A stretch of 64,000 nucleotides of DNA, from NCBI GenBank assembly GCA_963797565.1, contig CAWCPM010000013.1, positions 62,001 through 126,000 on the forward strand, in the 5' to 3' direction. Of this stretch, positions 46,301 through 55,228 are shown one piece after another. Numbering within the stretch: the first letter of the stretch is position 1; each line of letters opens with the position of its first letter. The position numbers and the translations under genes were made by a program. Source of the stretch: JAICYJ01 sp963797565 (GTDB lineage Bacteria > Actinomycetota > Thermoleophilia > Gaiellales > JAICJC01). The notes below the pieces were generated by a model, which had not been told where the DNA came from, searched no databases, and saw only the letters and a program-made list of their open reading frames with translations.

Positions 46301-47832
46301 TGATCGCCTCGGTCATGCCGGGCGGCGAGTCGGGTGCCGGCCGCCGCCGCGAGCTGGCCAGAGGGACGACCGGCCTGGCCTTCACGGAGGGCCGGCAGGT
46401 GCACGCACGCGACGCCGCCGACGGCTCGATCCCCGGCCTGCTGCAGCCGGACACCTGGCGCTCACGGCTGGCGACGCCGGTGCTGATCAACGACGAGGTG
46501 GTGGCGGTGCTGAGCGTGGCCGAGATGGCGCCGAACCGCTACACGACCGCCGACGAGCTGTTCATGCAGACGGTCGCAGAGCAGGTGGCAGCCGCCCTGC
46601 TGGGAGCTCAGCTGCGCGACGAGTCGGCGAAGCGCGCCAGCCGCCTCGAGGTGACGGTTGCCGTGGCCGAGGCGGTGGCCGGCGCGACGGGAGTCGAGCC
46701 GACGCTGCGGGCTGCCGCCAACACCATCTCGCGGCTGATCGCCTGTGGCGCCGTGACCGCGTACGTGGCCGAGCCCGAGACCGCCGAGCAGGTGGCGCTG
46801 GTCGATGTCGACCTGAACGACGGGAGCATCGAGGGCATGCGGCAACCGCTGCACGCCCACACCACCGGCGAGGTGTTCTCGAAGGGCCGCCAGGTGCGGA
46901 TCAACCACATCTCGGAGGACCCGGGCTTCCAGTCCTGGGTGCCCAACGTCCGCAAGTACGCGTCGGTGCTGATCACGCCCATCACCGTCGACGGCCGGAC
47001 GTCCGCCCTGATCGCGCTCTACGACCTTGCCCCCGGCCGCTTCGACCAGCAGGACGCGCTGCTGATGCAGGCGGTGGCCGAGCAGATCGCGGCGGCGCTG
47101 CGCGGCGCGCAGATGCAGTCCGAGCTGCGTCAGCGAGCCGACCGGCTTGGTCTGCTCGAGCAGCGGCACCGCGCCCTGCTGGAGCGGCTGGTGCTGGCGC
47201 AGGAGGAGGAACGCTCGCGGGTGGCGGCCGACCTGCACGACGACACGGTGCAGGTGCTGTCGGCCTGCGTGATCGCGCTCGACCGCGTGCGGCGGGCGAT
47301 CGAGCAGGGCGACGTCGGCCGTGCCGCAACCGTCCTGGATGAGGTCGCCGAGCTGATGGCTGGCGCCGTCGACCGCACCCGGCGCATGACCTTCGAGCTG
47401 CGGCCGGCGGTGCTGTGGCAGAACGGCCTCGAGGCGGCGCTGCGGCAGCTGCTCTCGACGGTGCAGTCGGAGTCGGAGATGCAGGTCAGCTTCGAGGCGC
47501 TGGGGGTGGTCGAGCGGCTGGACGAGACGCTGGAGACGATCGCGTTTCGGTCGATCGCGGAGCTCACCACCAATGCCCGCAACCACTCGCGGGCGACGCG
47601 GCTCTCGATCACGCTGGCGACCGAGGGCGGGCTGCTGCAAGCAGTGGTCAGCGATGACGGGCGCGGGTTCGACCTCGAGCAGGCGCTGTCGCGGGCGCGG
47701 GTCACCAACCACCTGGGGCTGGAGGCGATGATGGAGCGGATCGACGCGGCGGGCGGATCGATCACCATCGAGACCGGCGCCGGCCGCGGCACCACCGCCA
47801 GGCTGAGCCTGCCGGTGCGGCCGGCTACATAG
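43358..47832 (+). pseudogene. giant tandem-GAF sensor histidine kinase (NarL-type HisKA_3), two apparent frameshifts
   Basis: Removing one extra G near 43640 and one near 46281 joins three frames into 1490 codons. There is one short N-terminal GAF-like module and seven full GAF modules of about 170 aa, each ending in a variant of VVDGRC-AVLEL followed by RF-x4-D-x2-LM and AEQVAASLR. Short linkers (SERRAQRLELTLEV) separate them. The C-terminus has HisKA_3 (EEERSRVAADLHDDTVQVLSA, phospho-acceptor His) and HATPase (ELTTNARNHSRA, VSDDGRGFDLEQA). No membrane segment, so cytosolic. No response regulator is adjacent. The intact coding pattern on both sides suggests the indels are errors. Confidence 0.85.
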
Positions 47833-47844
47833 GCAACGACGTCG

Positions 47845-49641
47845 TCAACCGAGCTGCGAGTCGAGGTTGACGGCGGCGGAAATCAGCGCCAGGTGGGTGA
47901 ACGCCTGCGGGAAGTTGCCGAGCGCCTCGCCGGAGGGGCCGATCTCCTCGGAGTAGAGGCCGAGGTGGTTGGCATAGGTCAGCATCTTCTCGAAGGCCAG
48001 GCGGGCCTCGTCCAGGTGCCCGGCCCGGGCCATCGCCTCCACGTACCAGAACGTGCAGATCGAGAACGTGCCCTCCTCGCCGTCGAGCCCGTCCGGTGAT
48101 GCCTCCCTGTTGTAGCGGTAGACGAGGCTGTCGGAGACCAGCTCCTCGCCGATCGCGTCCAGGGTCGAGAGCCAGCGCGGATCGCGGGGCGCCATGAACT
48201 TGGTCAGCGGCATCAGCAGCACCGAGGCATCGAGCACGTCGGTGTCGTAGTGCTGGACGAAGGCGTTGCGCTGCGGACTCCAGCCCCGTTCCATGATCTG
48301 CTGCGTGATCGCGTCGCGCTGGTCGCGCCAGCGGTTGAGGTCGGCGGGCAGGCCGCGCTGACGGGCCATCCGGATGGCGCGCTCGATCGCGACCCAGCAC
48401 ATCATCCGCGAGTAGGTGAAGTTCTGGCGGCCGCCACGCACCTCCCAGATGCCCTCGTCGGGCCGATCCCAGTTGCTGCAGATCCACTCCACGATCGCGA
48501 CCAGCGCCGACCAGTCGTCATAGGAGATGGGCTGGCCGTACTTGTTGTAGAGGTAGACGGAGTCGATCAGCTCGCCGTAGATGTCGAGCTGGAGCTGGGT
48601 GGCGGCGCCGTTTCCGACCCGCACCGGGCCGGAGCCGCGGTAGCCCTCGAGGTGATCGAGCGCCAGCTCCTCCAGGTCGGGCCGGCCGTCGACGCAGTAC
48701 ATGACCTGCAGCGGCCCGTCGCCGCGGCCGGCGCTCTCGCGGTAGCGGTCTGACAGCCAGCCCATGAAGGCCCCGGCCTCCTCGGTGAAGCCGAGCCGCA
48801 GCAGACCGTAGAGGGAGAAGGCGGCGTCGCGGATCCAGGTGTAGCGGTAGTCCCAGTTGCGCTGGCCGCCGATGCCCTCGGGCAGGCTGGTGGTAGGGGC
48901 TGCCACGATCGCGCCGGTGGGGCGGTACGTGAGCAGCTTCAGGGTCAGCGCGGATCGGTGCACCATCTCGCGCCAGCGCCCGCGGTAGCTGGACTTGGCC
49001 AGCCAGCCGCGCCAGTAGCGGACGGTGCGGTTGAAGGCCTCGCCGGCCTCCTCCTCGTCGATCACACCCGGCTGCTGGTCGGGGTGGCAGATCTCCAGCG
49101 AGAAGGTGCAGCTGTCACCCGCGTGCAGCACGTAGGCGGCGCGGACGCCCTGCTCGGTGCGCTGCATCGCCACCTTCGACTCCAGCATCAACGCAAGGTC
49201 GGCCGACCGGAAGACCGCTCCCAGCTCGGTGATGATCGTCTCGTGCTCGGCCCTGGCGTAGTCGAAGCGGGGCTCGCACTCGAGCTCGAAGGGCATCTCG
49301 CCGCGTACGCAGATCACGCGGCGCACCAGGCGACGGCGGTGGGCAGGGTCGCGGTGGATGGCCATGAAGTCCTGCACCTCGCCCACGCCGTTGGGCGTCA
49401 GGAAGCGGGTGATGAGGACGTTGGTGTCGGGGAAGTAGAGCTGCCTGGTGGTGTGGTCGTTGGCTGCCGGCGCGATCCGGTAGTAGCCGCCCTTCTCGGC
49501 GTCGAGGATGGCCGCGAACACGCTCGGCGAGTCGAACCGCTCCGGGCAGTACCAGTCGATCGTGCCGTCGGTGCCGACCAGGGCGACCGTGTGCAGGTCG
49601 CCGATGATGCCGTGTTGCTCGATCGGGAGGTAGTCAGGCAT
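47845..49641 (-). CDS. glycoside hydrolase family 15 (glucoamylase/trehalase-like)
   Basis: A 598-aa GH15 protein: N-terminal beta-sandwich (IEQHGIIGDLHTVALVGTDGTI, DWYCPERFDSPSVFAAILD) and an (alpha/alpha)6 catalytic domain with RNWDYRYTWIRDAAFSLYGLLR, GIWEVRGGRQNFTYSRMMCW (a likely catalytic Glu) and EEGTFSICTFWYVEAMARAG (the second). The length matches actinobacterial GH15 enzymes, of which some characterised mycobacterial members are trehalases. No signal peptide. Converges with the kinase gene, 12 bases away. Confidence 0.9.
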   Translation of the reverse strand: MPDYLPIEQHGIIGDLHTVALVGTDGTIDWYCPERFDSPSVFAAILDAEKGGYYRIAPAANDHTTRQLYFPDTNVLITRFLTPNGVGEVQDFMAIHRDPAHRRRLVRRVICVRGEMPFELECEPRFDYARAEHETIITELGAVFRSADLALMLESKVAMQRTEQGVRAAYVLHAGDSCTFSLEICHPDQQPGVIDEEEAGEAFNRTVRYWRGWLAKSSYRGRWREMVHRSALTLKLLTYRPTGAIVAAPTTSLPEGIGGQRNWDYRYTWIRDAAFSLYGLLRLGFTEEAGAFMGWLSDRYRESAGRGDGPLQVMYCVDGRPDLEELALDHLEGYRGSGPVRVGNGAATQLQLDIYGELIDSVYLYNKYGQPISYDDWSALVAIVEWICSNWDRPDEGIWEVRGGRQNFTYSRMMCWVAIERAIRMARQRGLPADLNRWRDQRDAITQQIMERGWSPQRNAFVQHYDTDVLDASVLLMPLTKFMAPRDPRWLSTLDAIGEELVSDSLVYRYNREASPDGLDGEEGTFSICTFWYVEAMARAGHLDEARLAFEKMLTYANHLGLYSEEIGPSGEALGNFPQAFTHLALISAAVNLDSQLG

Positions 49642-49762
49642 GCGAGTGGCGCCGGCCGGGTCGCCGGCAACCGCCGCGATTCTACGCGGCGGCGCGGTCA
49701 GGCTGGGATCGTCGCGGCGCGGGCTGTGGCATACTCATCGCGGCGCCCGGCCAGGCGCGCCC

Positions 49763-49836
49763 GGGGGCGTAGTTCAGCTGGTTAGAACGCCGGCCTGTCA
49801 CGCCGGAGGTCGCGGGTTCGAGTCCCGTCGCTCCCG
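49763..49836 (+). tRNA. tRNA-Asp (GTC)
   Basis: A 74-nt cloverleaf: acceptor GGGGGCG/CGCTCCC with one G-U pair, D arm AGTTCAGCTGGTTAGAAC, anticodon stem GCCGG/CCGGC around loop CCTGTCACG (anticodon GTC), T arm GGGTTCGAGTCCC, discriminator G as expected for Asp. Confidence 0.96.
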
Positions 49837-49853
49837 TCTACCACCTGCTGATC

Positions 49854-50414
49854 GTGAACGCCGACGACCACATCGCAATGCCCGAGCCGGCTGCAGACGA
49901 GGTCGTGATCGTCGGTGCCAGCTGGGAGCGGATCGACGACCTGCAGACGCTGTGGGAGTCGTTGCACCGCCACCACACGGCGACCGCCCCCCAGCTGCAG
50001 ACGATCGGGCGGGAGCGGCTGCCTTCCGAGTCGTGGCGTGTGCGACGTGAGCACTACCGCCGGCTGCTGGCCGAGCCAGACGCGTTCGTGCTCGTGGCCG
50101 AGTTGGGTGGGCTGCCCGTCGGCTACGCGCTCGTTCACGTGCGCGGCTCGGAGGAGACATGGGACACCGGTCCGGTCGCCGAGCTGGAGACGCTGGCGGT
50201 GCTGGAGGGCCACCGCGGGCAGGCGATCGGGCGGAGGCTGGTGGAAGCCGTCTTCGACAAGCTGCGCGCGATCGGGGTTGCGCAATGGTCGGTGGCGGTG
50301 ATCGCGTCGAATATGGACGCGATCCGCTTCTACGAGCGGCTACCGGTGCAGCCCTTCCTGGTCACCTACATCGGTACCGTCCCGGCTGCCCGCGACGCCA
50401 CCGGCCCGGGTTGA
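49854..50414 (+). CDS. GNAT family N-acetyltransferase
   Basis: A 186-aa GNAT enzyme from GTG: VLVAELGGLPVGYALVHVRG (motif D/A strands), ELETLAVLEGHRGQAIGRRLVEAVFDKL with the acetyl-CoA Q/R-x2-G-x-G/A-type loop and IASNMDAIRFYERL (motif B). It starts 17 bases after tRNA-Asp. Substrate unknown. Confidence 0.86.
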   Translation: MNADDHIAMPEPAADEVVIVGASWERIDDLQTLWESLHRHHTATAPQLQTIGRERLPSESWRVRREHYRRLLAEPDAFVLVAELGGLPVGYALVHVRGSEETWDTGPVAELETLAVLEGHRGQAIGRRLVEAVFDKLRAIGVAQWSVAVIASNMDAIRFYERLPVQPFLVTYIGTVPAARDATGPG

Positions 50415-50448
50415 CTAGGTCGGCCGGCCCGAGGCGATGCGCTCTCGG

Positions 50449-51429
50449 TCAGCCCGCCGGCGCGAGCGCGAGTATCGCAGCCACGTTGTCGCCTTCGAGT
50501 TGGAGCGGAGACCAGGTGCCGCCGCGGTCGTGACTCTCCCAGAGTCGGCCGTCGGCGAGGCCGGCGAAGAGGCGACCGCCGGTGGCGAGGAGTGCGTAGG
50601 GCATCGCCGGTAGCGGCTCCGGGAGGCCGCCCGCGAGCGACTGCCAGGGTTGGCCGTCGCGCCGCCGGTAGATGCGCGCCTGCGGATCGCGGCGACCGTG
50701 AGCAGCGTACGGGCCGGTGCTCGCCGAGACGTACCAGCAGTCGGCGTCGTCGGGATCGACCGTGACCGACCAGGTGTAGTGGCGATCGCGGCCCTCGTCG
50801 GCCGGCTGCCAGGTCTCGCCCGCGTCGGTGCTGAAAGCGGTGCCGCCACCGCCGGCCTCATACGCGCGTCCCGGCGTGTGTGGGTGCCAGGCGAGCGAGT
50901 GCACATCGGGCTGCGCACCGGGACGATGGTCCTGCCAGCTCTGCCCGCCGTCGGTCGAGCGCATCAGCCCGCCGAGCTCGATCCCGACCAGGAGCAGGTC
51001 TGGGTCGTGCGGGCTGGGCGCAATCCAGCGCACGTGCGAGGTCCACGGCCGTGGCGGGAAACTCCAGCTCGGCCGCGACGGCAGCTCGAGCAGCGCCTCG
51101 ATCTCGCGCCAGCTCTCCCCCCTGTCCCCGCTTCGGAACAGCCGGCTTGGCTCGGTGCCTGCATAGACCGCCCCATCGGCAGCGCTCACTGCGAGTGAGA
51201 AGACCGCCGGCTCGGGCAGTCCGCACTCGACCCAGCTTCGGCCGCCGTCGACGCTACGGCGCACACCGCCTTCGCGCAGACCGGCGTAGACGGTGTCGGG
51301 GTCGGCCGGGTCGACGGCGAGGCACTGCGCCCCGCTTCCTGACAGCGCCAGCTCGACCGTCCACACCTCGCCCGCCTCGTCGAGCCGAACGATGCCGTCC
51401 CCGGTAGCGGCGTAGAGGCGCGCCATCAC
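50449..51429 (-). CDS. BNR/Asp-box beta-propeller protein (sialidase-like fold)
   Basis: A 326-aa beta-propeller with five Asp boxes: SVDGGRSW, SGDRGESW, STDGGQSW, STDAGETW and SHDRGGTW, spaced 50-70 residues. Sialidase catalytic residues are not recognisable, so it is more like the WD40/YVTN or Ycf48-type propellers. No signal peptide. It follows the cupin gene by 9 bases and is probably co-transcribed. Confidence 0.8.
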   Translation of the reverse strand: MMARLYAATGDGIVRLDEAGEVWTVELALSGSGAQCLAVDPADPDTVYAGLREGGVRRSVDGGRSWVECGLPEPAVFSLAVSAADGAVYAGTEPSRLFRSGDRGESWREIEALLELPSRPSWSFPPRPWTSHVRWIAPSPHDPDLLLVGIELGGLMRSTDGGQSWQDHRPGAQPDVHSLAWHPHTPGRAYEAGGGGTAFSTDAGETWQPADEGRDRHYTWSVTVDPDDADCWYVSASTGPYAAHGRRDPQARIYRRRDGQPWQSLAGGLPEPLPAMPYALLATGGRLFAGLADGRLWESHDRGGTWSPLQLEGDNVAAILALAPAG

Positions 51430-51438
51430 CGCGCGCCG

Positions 51439-51819
51439 TCAGTCGTGCCGGTGCTCGCCCGGCAGGCCGAGCACGTCCACCGTGTCCGACCCACAGTCGA
51501 ACTGCACCAGCACCGCCGACTCGTCGCCCTCGACCCAGCCATCGTGCCCCGGGGCGACGACCACCGCCGCCGGCGCCTGGTAGGTCTCGCGGCAGCCGTC
51601 CGCGTACTCGACCACCATCCGGCCCTGCACCAGGAAGCCGACGTGCGCATGCATGCACAGGTCGCCGCCAGTTACCGGTGCCATGTCCCTGTTCCAGTGC
51701 CAGCCGGGCGGATAGATCACCCGCTTGACGCGGCCCCGCCCAGCCTCGACCTCGTCCACCACCAGGCCGCCGACCTCGCTGCGACGGGCGCCTGCCACAG
51801 GTTGCTCCAGCGAACTCAC
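51439..51819 (-). CDS. cupin-domain protein
   Basis: A 126-aa single-domain cupin: VIYPPGWHWNRDMAPVTGG, then CMHAHVGFLVQGRMVVEY with the His ligands of cupin motif 1, and VVVAPGHDGWVEGDE as motif 2. Probably metal-binding; enzymatic or sensing role unknown. First of a two-gene operon with the propeller protein. Confidence 0.82.
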   Translation of the reverse strand: MSSLEQPVAGARRSEVGGLVVDEVEAGRGRVKRVIYPPGWHWNRDMAPVTGGDLCMHAHVGFLVQGRMVVEYADGCRETYQAPAAVVVAPGHDGWVEGDESAVLVQFDCGSDTVDVLGLPGEHRHD

Positions 51820-51919
51820 AACTCGGATTGTCGCACACCCGCGGGCCTACTCGCGGCGAGAATTCGGGCCGGCCGGAACGGCGCTACAGTCTCGGACAAC
51901 GACCGGCGGAGGTGCCTCG

Positions 51920-52561
51920 ATGGATGTCAATCCCGAAAAGACCGCGCTCGTCCTGATCGAGTATCAGAACGACTTCACCTCGGAGGGCGGAGCGCTGCAC
52001 GGCGCCGTCGACGAGGTCATGCAGGAGACGGGCATGCTCGAGAACAGCCGCCGGGTGGCCGACGAGGCGCGACGGGCCGGTGCCACCGTTGTCCACGCCC
52101 CGATCTCGTTCGCACCCGGCTACGGCGAGCTCGGCAACCCCGAAAAGGTGTACGGCATCCTCAAGGGCGTGATCGACTCGAACGCGTTCGTGAAGGGCAC
52201 CTGGGGCGTGGAGATCTGCGACCAGATGGCGCCGCAGGAGGGCGACATCGTCGTGGAGGGAAAGCGCGGCCTGGACACGTTCGCCACCACCAACCTCGAC
52301 TTCGTGCTGCGCAGCAACGAGATCGAGACGGTGATCCTGGGCGGGTTCCTGACCAACTGCTGCGTCGAGTCGACCATGCGCACCGCCTACGAGAAGGGCT
52401 ACGACGTGATCACGCTGACCGACTGCACCGCCGCCACCAGCGGCGAGGAGCAGCGCGTCGCGACGGCCCGCGACTACCCGATGTTCAGCCAGCCGATGAC
52501 CAGCGGCGAGGTGACGGAGGCGCTGCAGGGCGCGTCGGTGGGAAGCGCCGGGACCGGCTGA
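51920..52561 (+). CDS. cysteine hydrolase, isochorismatase family
   Basis: A 213-aa isochorismatase-like hydrolase: TALVLIEYQNDFTSEGGALH (catalytic Asp region), EGDIVVEGKRGLDTFATTNL (Lys) and VILGGFLTNCCVESTMRTAYEKGYDV with the nucleophilic Cys in NCCVES. The start is chosen at the ATG 7 bases after GGAGG (51908-51912). Amidohydrolases of this family include nicotinamidase and N-carbamoylsarcosine amidase; the substrate here is open. Confidence 0.9.
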   Translation: MDVNPEKTALVLIEYQNDFTSEGGALHGAVDEVMQETGMLENSRRVADEARRAGATVVHAPISFAPGYGELGNPEKVYGILKGVIDSNAFVKGTWGVEICDQMAPQEGDIVVEGKRGLDTFATTNLDFVLRSNEIETVILGGFLTNCCVESTMRTAYEKGYDVITLTDCTAATSGEEQRVATARDYPMFSQPMTSGEVTEALQGASVGSAGTG

Positions 52562-52652
52562 CCGCTCGCCGGCTGCGTGTAGATTCGCGTGCGATGAGTT
52601 CGTCCTTCCAGTAACGGCCCACCACCGGGCCGCGAACACGAAGGAGGCGAAC

Positions 52653-52997
52653 ATGGCTCACCCTGTCATCCACGCGGAGATCCGCTCCGCCGACCCCGAC
52701 GCAACGCGCGACTTCCTCGGCAAGCTGTTCGGCTGGAGTTACAGCGACGGCGCCTACCCCGGCTACACCTTCGTGGACACCGGCGTCGACGGCGCGCTTC
52801 CCACGGCCATCAGCCCGCTGCAGGGCGATGGCGATGCCGTGCTGTTCTTCGTCGGCGTCGAGGACGTCGCGGAGACGCTGGCGCAGGCCGAGCGGCTGGG
52901 TGGACGCATCGTCCAGTCACCGCAGACGGTGCCCGGAGTCACCTTCGGAGTGCTGGCCGACAAGCAGGGGCATCTGATCGGGGTCGCCGCGAACTGA
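52653..52997 (+). CDS. VOC (glyoxalase/bleomycin-resistance) family protein
   Basis: A 114-aa single VOC module: HAEIRSADPDATRDFLGKLFGW, DAVLFFVGVEDVAETLAQAERLGGRIV and GVTFGVLADKQGHLIGVA. His7 and other polar residues sit in metal-ligand positions. It has a good AAGGAGG site and ends before a strong terminator. Function not specified by sequence. Confidence 0.88.
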   Translation: MAHPVIHAEIRSADPDATRDFLGKLFGWSYSDGAYPGYTFVDTGVDGALPTAISPLQGDGDAVLFFVGVEDVAETLAQAERLGGRIVQSPQTVPGVTFGVLADKQGHLIGVAAN

Positions 52998-53022
52998 CGG
53001 CTGGCGGCTCGAACCACCGTTC

Positions 53023-53054
53023 CCTCCGGGGCGGCACGATGGCCGCCCCGGAGG
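53023..53054. terminator. hairpin terminator
   Basis: A 13-bp perfect inverted repeat, CCTCCGGGGCGGC and its complement, with a 6-base loop, 26 bases after the VOC gene stop and before the LLM gene. No U tract. Confidence 0.75.
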
Positions 53055-53097
53055 TTCGTGAACAGCGCCACCGCGCACCAGCCGGTATTGATACGCC

Positions 53098-54027
53098 ATG
53101 GCCACCGCCCGCAGCGTGCTCGTGCTCAGCGAGAACTGGACGATGGTGTCGCCGCGCGACCTGCCGGCGCTGGTGCAGCTTGCCTGCGACGCCGAGCAGG
53201 CGGGCGTCGACACGGTGATGCTGAGCGAGCACGTGGTGCTCGGGCCGGACTCGAGCGCCGCCGGCCTGATGGGGAACCCGCGCGACTACGCCGCGCCCGG
53301 GAACCAGGACCCGGCCACCCCGTGGCCGGACTCGCTGGTGCTGGCGTCTGCGATCGCCGCCCGCACGAGCACGCTGCGGATTGCGCTGGCAGCGGTGATC
53401 GCGCCGCTCAGGCATCCGCTGCTTCTGGCCAAGCAGCTGGCCACGCTGGATCTGCTTGCGCAGGGCCGGCTGGTCGTCCAACCCACCGTCAGCTGGAGCG
53501 CCCACGAGTACGCCGCTCTGGGAGTGCCGTTCACCCGCCGCGGGGCGATCCTGGACGAGCAGCTGGAGGCGATGTCGGCTGCCTGGACGGACACGCCCGC
53601 CAGCCACGAAGGGGAGCACTTCTCGTTCCGCGACGTCTACCTGGAGCCCAAGCCGCACCGCCCCGGCGGCCCCGCGATGTGGTTCGGCGGCCAGCGGCTG
53701 CACGAGCCGCTGCTGCGGCGGATCGTGCGCTACGGCGATGGCTTCCACCCGTTCGGTACGCCCACGCCCGAGGAGCTTTCGACGCTGCGCGAGCGGATGC
53801 TGGCCGCCGGGCGAGATCCCGACCGGCTGGAGCTGGTTGGCGGGATCCGCGGACGCTTCCCCGACGACGACGCGACGGCCTCGATCGGCGAGGCGCTCGA
53901 GCAGGTGCCGGCCCAGCTGGCCGCCGGATACACCTCGATCTGCTTCAAGCCCTCGATGTACACCGACGATCCGGCCGCCGTGCCCGAACTGTGCCGCAGG
54001 GTGGTGGCGGCAATCGCCGCGATGTGA
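53098..54027 (+). CDS. LLM-class F420/FMN-dependent oxidoreductase
   Basis: A 309-aa luciferase-like barrel: LVQLACDAEQAGVDTVMLSEHVV, ASAIAARTSTLRIALAAVIAPLRHPLLLAKQLATLD, GRLVVQPTVSWSAHEYAALGVPF, GGPAMWFGGQRLHEPLLRRI and the closing GYTSICFKPS. The pattern fits the TIGR03619-like group, often F420-dependent in actinobacteria. It abuts the converging DAO-family gene with no gap. Confidence 0.88.
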   Translation: MATARSVLVLSENWTMVSPRDLPALVQLACDAEQAGVDTVMLSEHVVLGPDSSAAGLMGNPRDYAAPGNQDPATPWPDSLVLASAIAARTSTLRIALAAVIAPLRHPLLLAKQLATLDLLAQGRLVVQPTVSWSAHEYAALGVPFTRRGAILDEQLEAMSAAWTDTPASHEGEHFSFRDVYLEPKPHRPGGPAMWFGGQRLHEPLLRRIVRYGDGFHPFGTPTPEELSTLRERMLAAGRDPDRLELVGGIRGRFPDDDATASIGEALEQVPAQLAAGYTSICFKPSMYTDDPAAVPELCRRVVAAIAAM

Positions 54028-55206
54028 TCAGAAGGCCTGCTCGGCCGGAACGAAGTCGCGGTCGAGCCGAAACGGATTCTCGGTGCGCGTGCCGGCCAGC
54101 AGCCCGGCCAGGATCTCGGCGCCGGCCGGGCCGGCCATCACGCCGTGCCCGCTGTAGCCGGTGTTGACGTGCAGGCCGTCGATCTCGGTCTCCCCGATCA
54201 GCGGCCGCTGGTCGGGCGTCATCGTGTACTGCCCGGCCTGCACGAACCATGCCGATCCGGCTCGCTCCCAGACGTCGCGCCAGAACGTCGCGGTGCGCGC
54301 GATCGCGATCGGGCTGGAGGGGTCGAGCAGCCTCAGTGCGAACCCGGGGTCCGCGGTCACGTTCTCGACCGGCTCTGACCCGGGCTCAGACGCGTCCGGG
54401 TAGAGCAGGTAGGCGCCCGAGGCGACCGGCCGCCAGTGGCTGGTGGTCTCCTCATCGACCGTCATCGGCGCGTCGCGCGGCACCTCCGGCACGTCCCACA
54501 GCACCACCCGCTGGCGCCGTACCGCCGAGACGGGCAGCTCCACCCCGGCCGGTCGCGTAAGCAGTTCAGACAACGGCCCTGCGGCAATCACGGCCGCACC
54601 GGTCGCGACCGTGCCGTGGTCGGTGACCACTGCCGATAACCGGCCGGATGAGACCTCGAAGCCGGTCACGCCGACCCCCGTGATCACGTCGGCCGACGAG
54701 CCCTCCAGCAGGCCCATCGCGATCCGCTTGGGCTCGATCAGACCGTCGCCCTGGCGGAAGCGCGCCTGCACCACCTCGTCGGGCACCCAGGCGAAGCGGC
54801 TGCGGGCCTCGTCACCGGTCAGCAGCTCGACGCCGTCCACGCCCCACCCTCGCTGGCGCTCCACCAGCCCGCGCTGGCGGGCGGCCGCGGCCTCGGTATG
54901 GGCCAGCCACAGGTAGCCCTGAGCGCGCAGCCCGGGGTCGTGCAGCGTCTGGCCGGTCTCCTCGGCAAAGCGCTCGAACAGCTGCACCGATCGCCCCACA
55001 AGCTCCAGCTCCTCGCGATGCTCGAGCTGCAGCCGGTACCCGCCCACGGCGATCGCCGTCGTCATCGAACACAGGGCCGGGCGGCGCTCGACCACCAGCA
55101 CGGAGATGCCGGCGCGCGACGCGAAGAAGGCGGTGGCCGCTCCCACGATGCCGCTGCCGATCACCACCAGGTCGGCCCGGGAGGGAAGGTCGCTCGTGCG
55201 CCGCAT
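54028..55206 (-). CDS. FAD-dependent oxidoreductase, DAO family
   Basis: A 392-aa D-amino-acid-oxidase/sarcosine-oxidase-type flavoprotein: VVIGSGIVGAATAFFASRAGISVLVVE at the N-terminus, ALCSMTTAIAVGGYRLQ, GAAVIAAGPLSELL and the C-terminal YTMTPDQRPLIGETEIDGLHVNTGYSGHGVM. Sarcosine and dimethylglycine dehydrogenases share this fold, so a distant link to the methylamine cluster is possible but unproven. It diverges from the DHDPS-family gene with only 22 bases between. Confidence 0.88.
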   Translation of the reverse strand: MRRTSDLPSRADLVVIGSGIVGAATAFFASRAGISVLVVERRPALCSMTTAIAVGGYRLQLEHREELELVGRSVQLFERFAEETGQTLHDPGLRAQGYLWLAHTEAAAARQRGLVERQRGWGVDGVELLTGDEARSRFAWVPDEVVQARFRQGDGLIEPKRIAMGLLEGSSADVITGVGVTGFEVSSGRLSAVVTDHGTVATGAAVIAAGPLSELLTRPAGVELPVSAVRRQRVVLWDVPEVPRDAPMTVDEETTSHWRPVASGAYLLYPDASEPGSEPVENVTADPGFALRLLDPSSPIAIARTATFWRDVWERAGSAWFVQAGQYTMTPDQRPLIGETEIDGLHVNTGYSGHGVMAGPAGAEILAGLLAGTRTENPFRLDRDFVPAEQAF

Positions 55207-55228
55207 GGGTCGCTATGCTCGCACACCG

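Noticed and set aside
50858..51407. Open frames on both strands opposite the propeller gene
   Set aside because: They lack conserved motifs and are shadows of the Asp-box protein.
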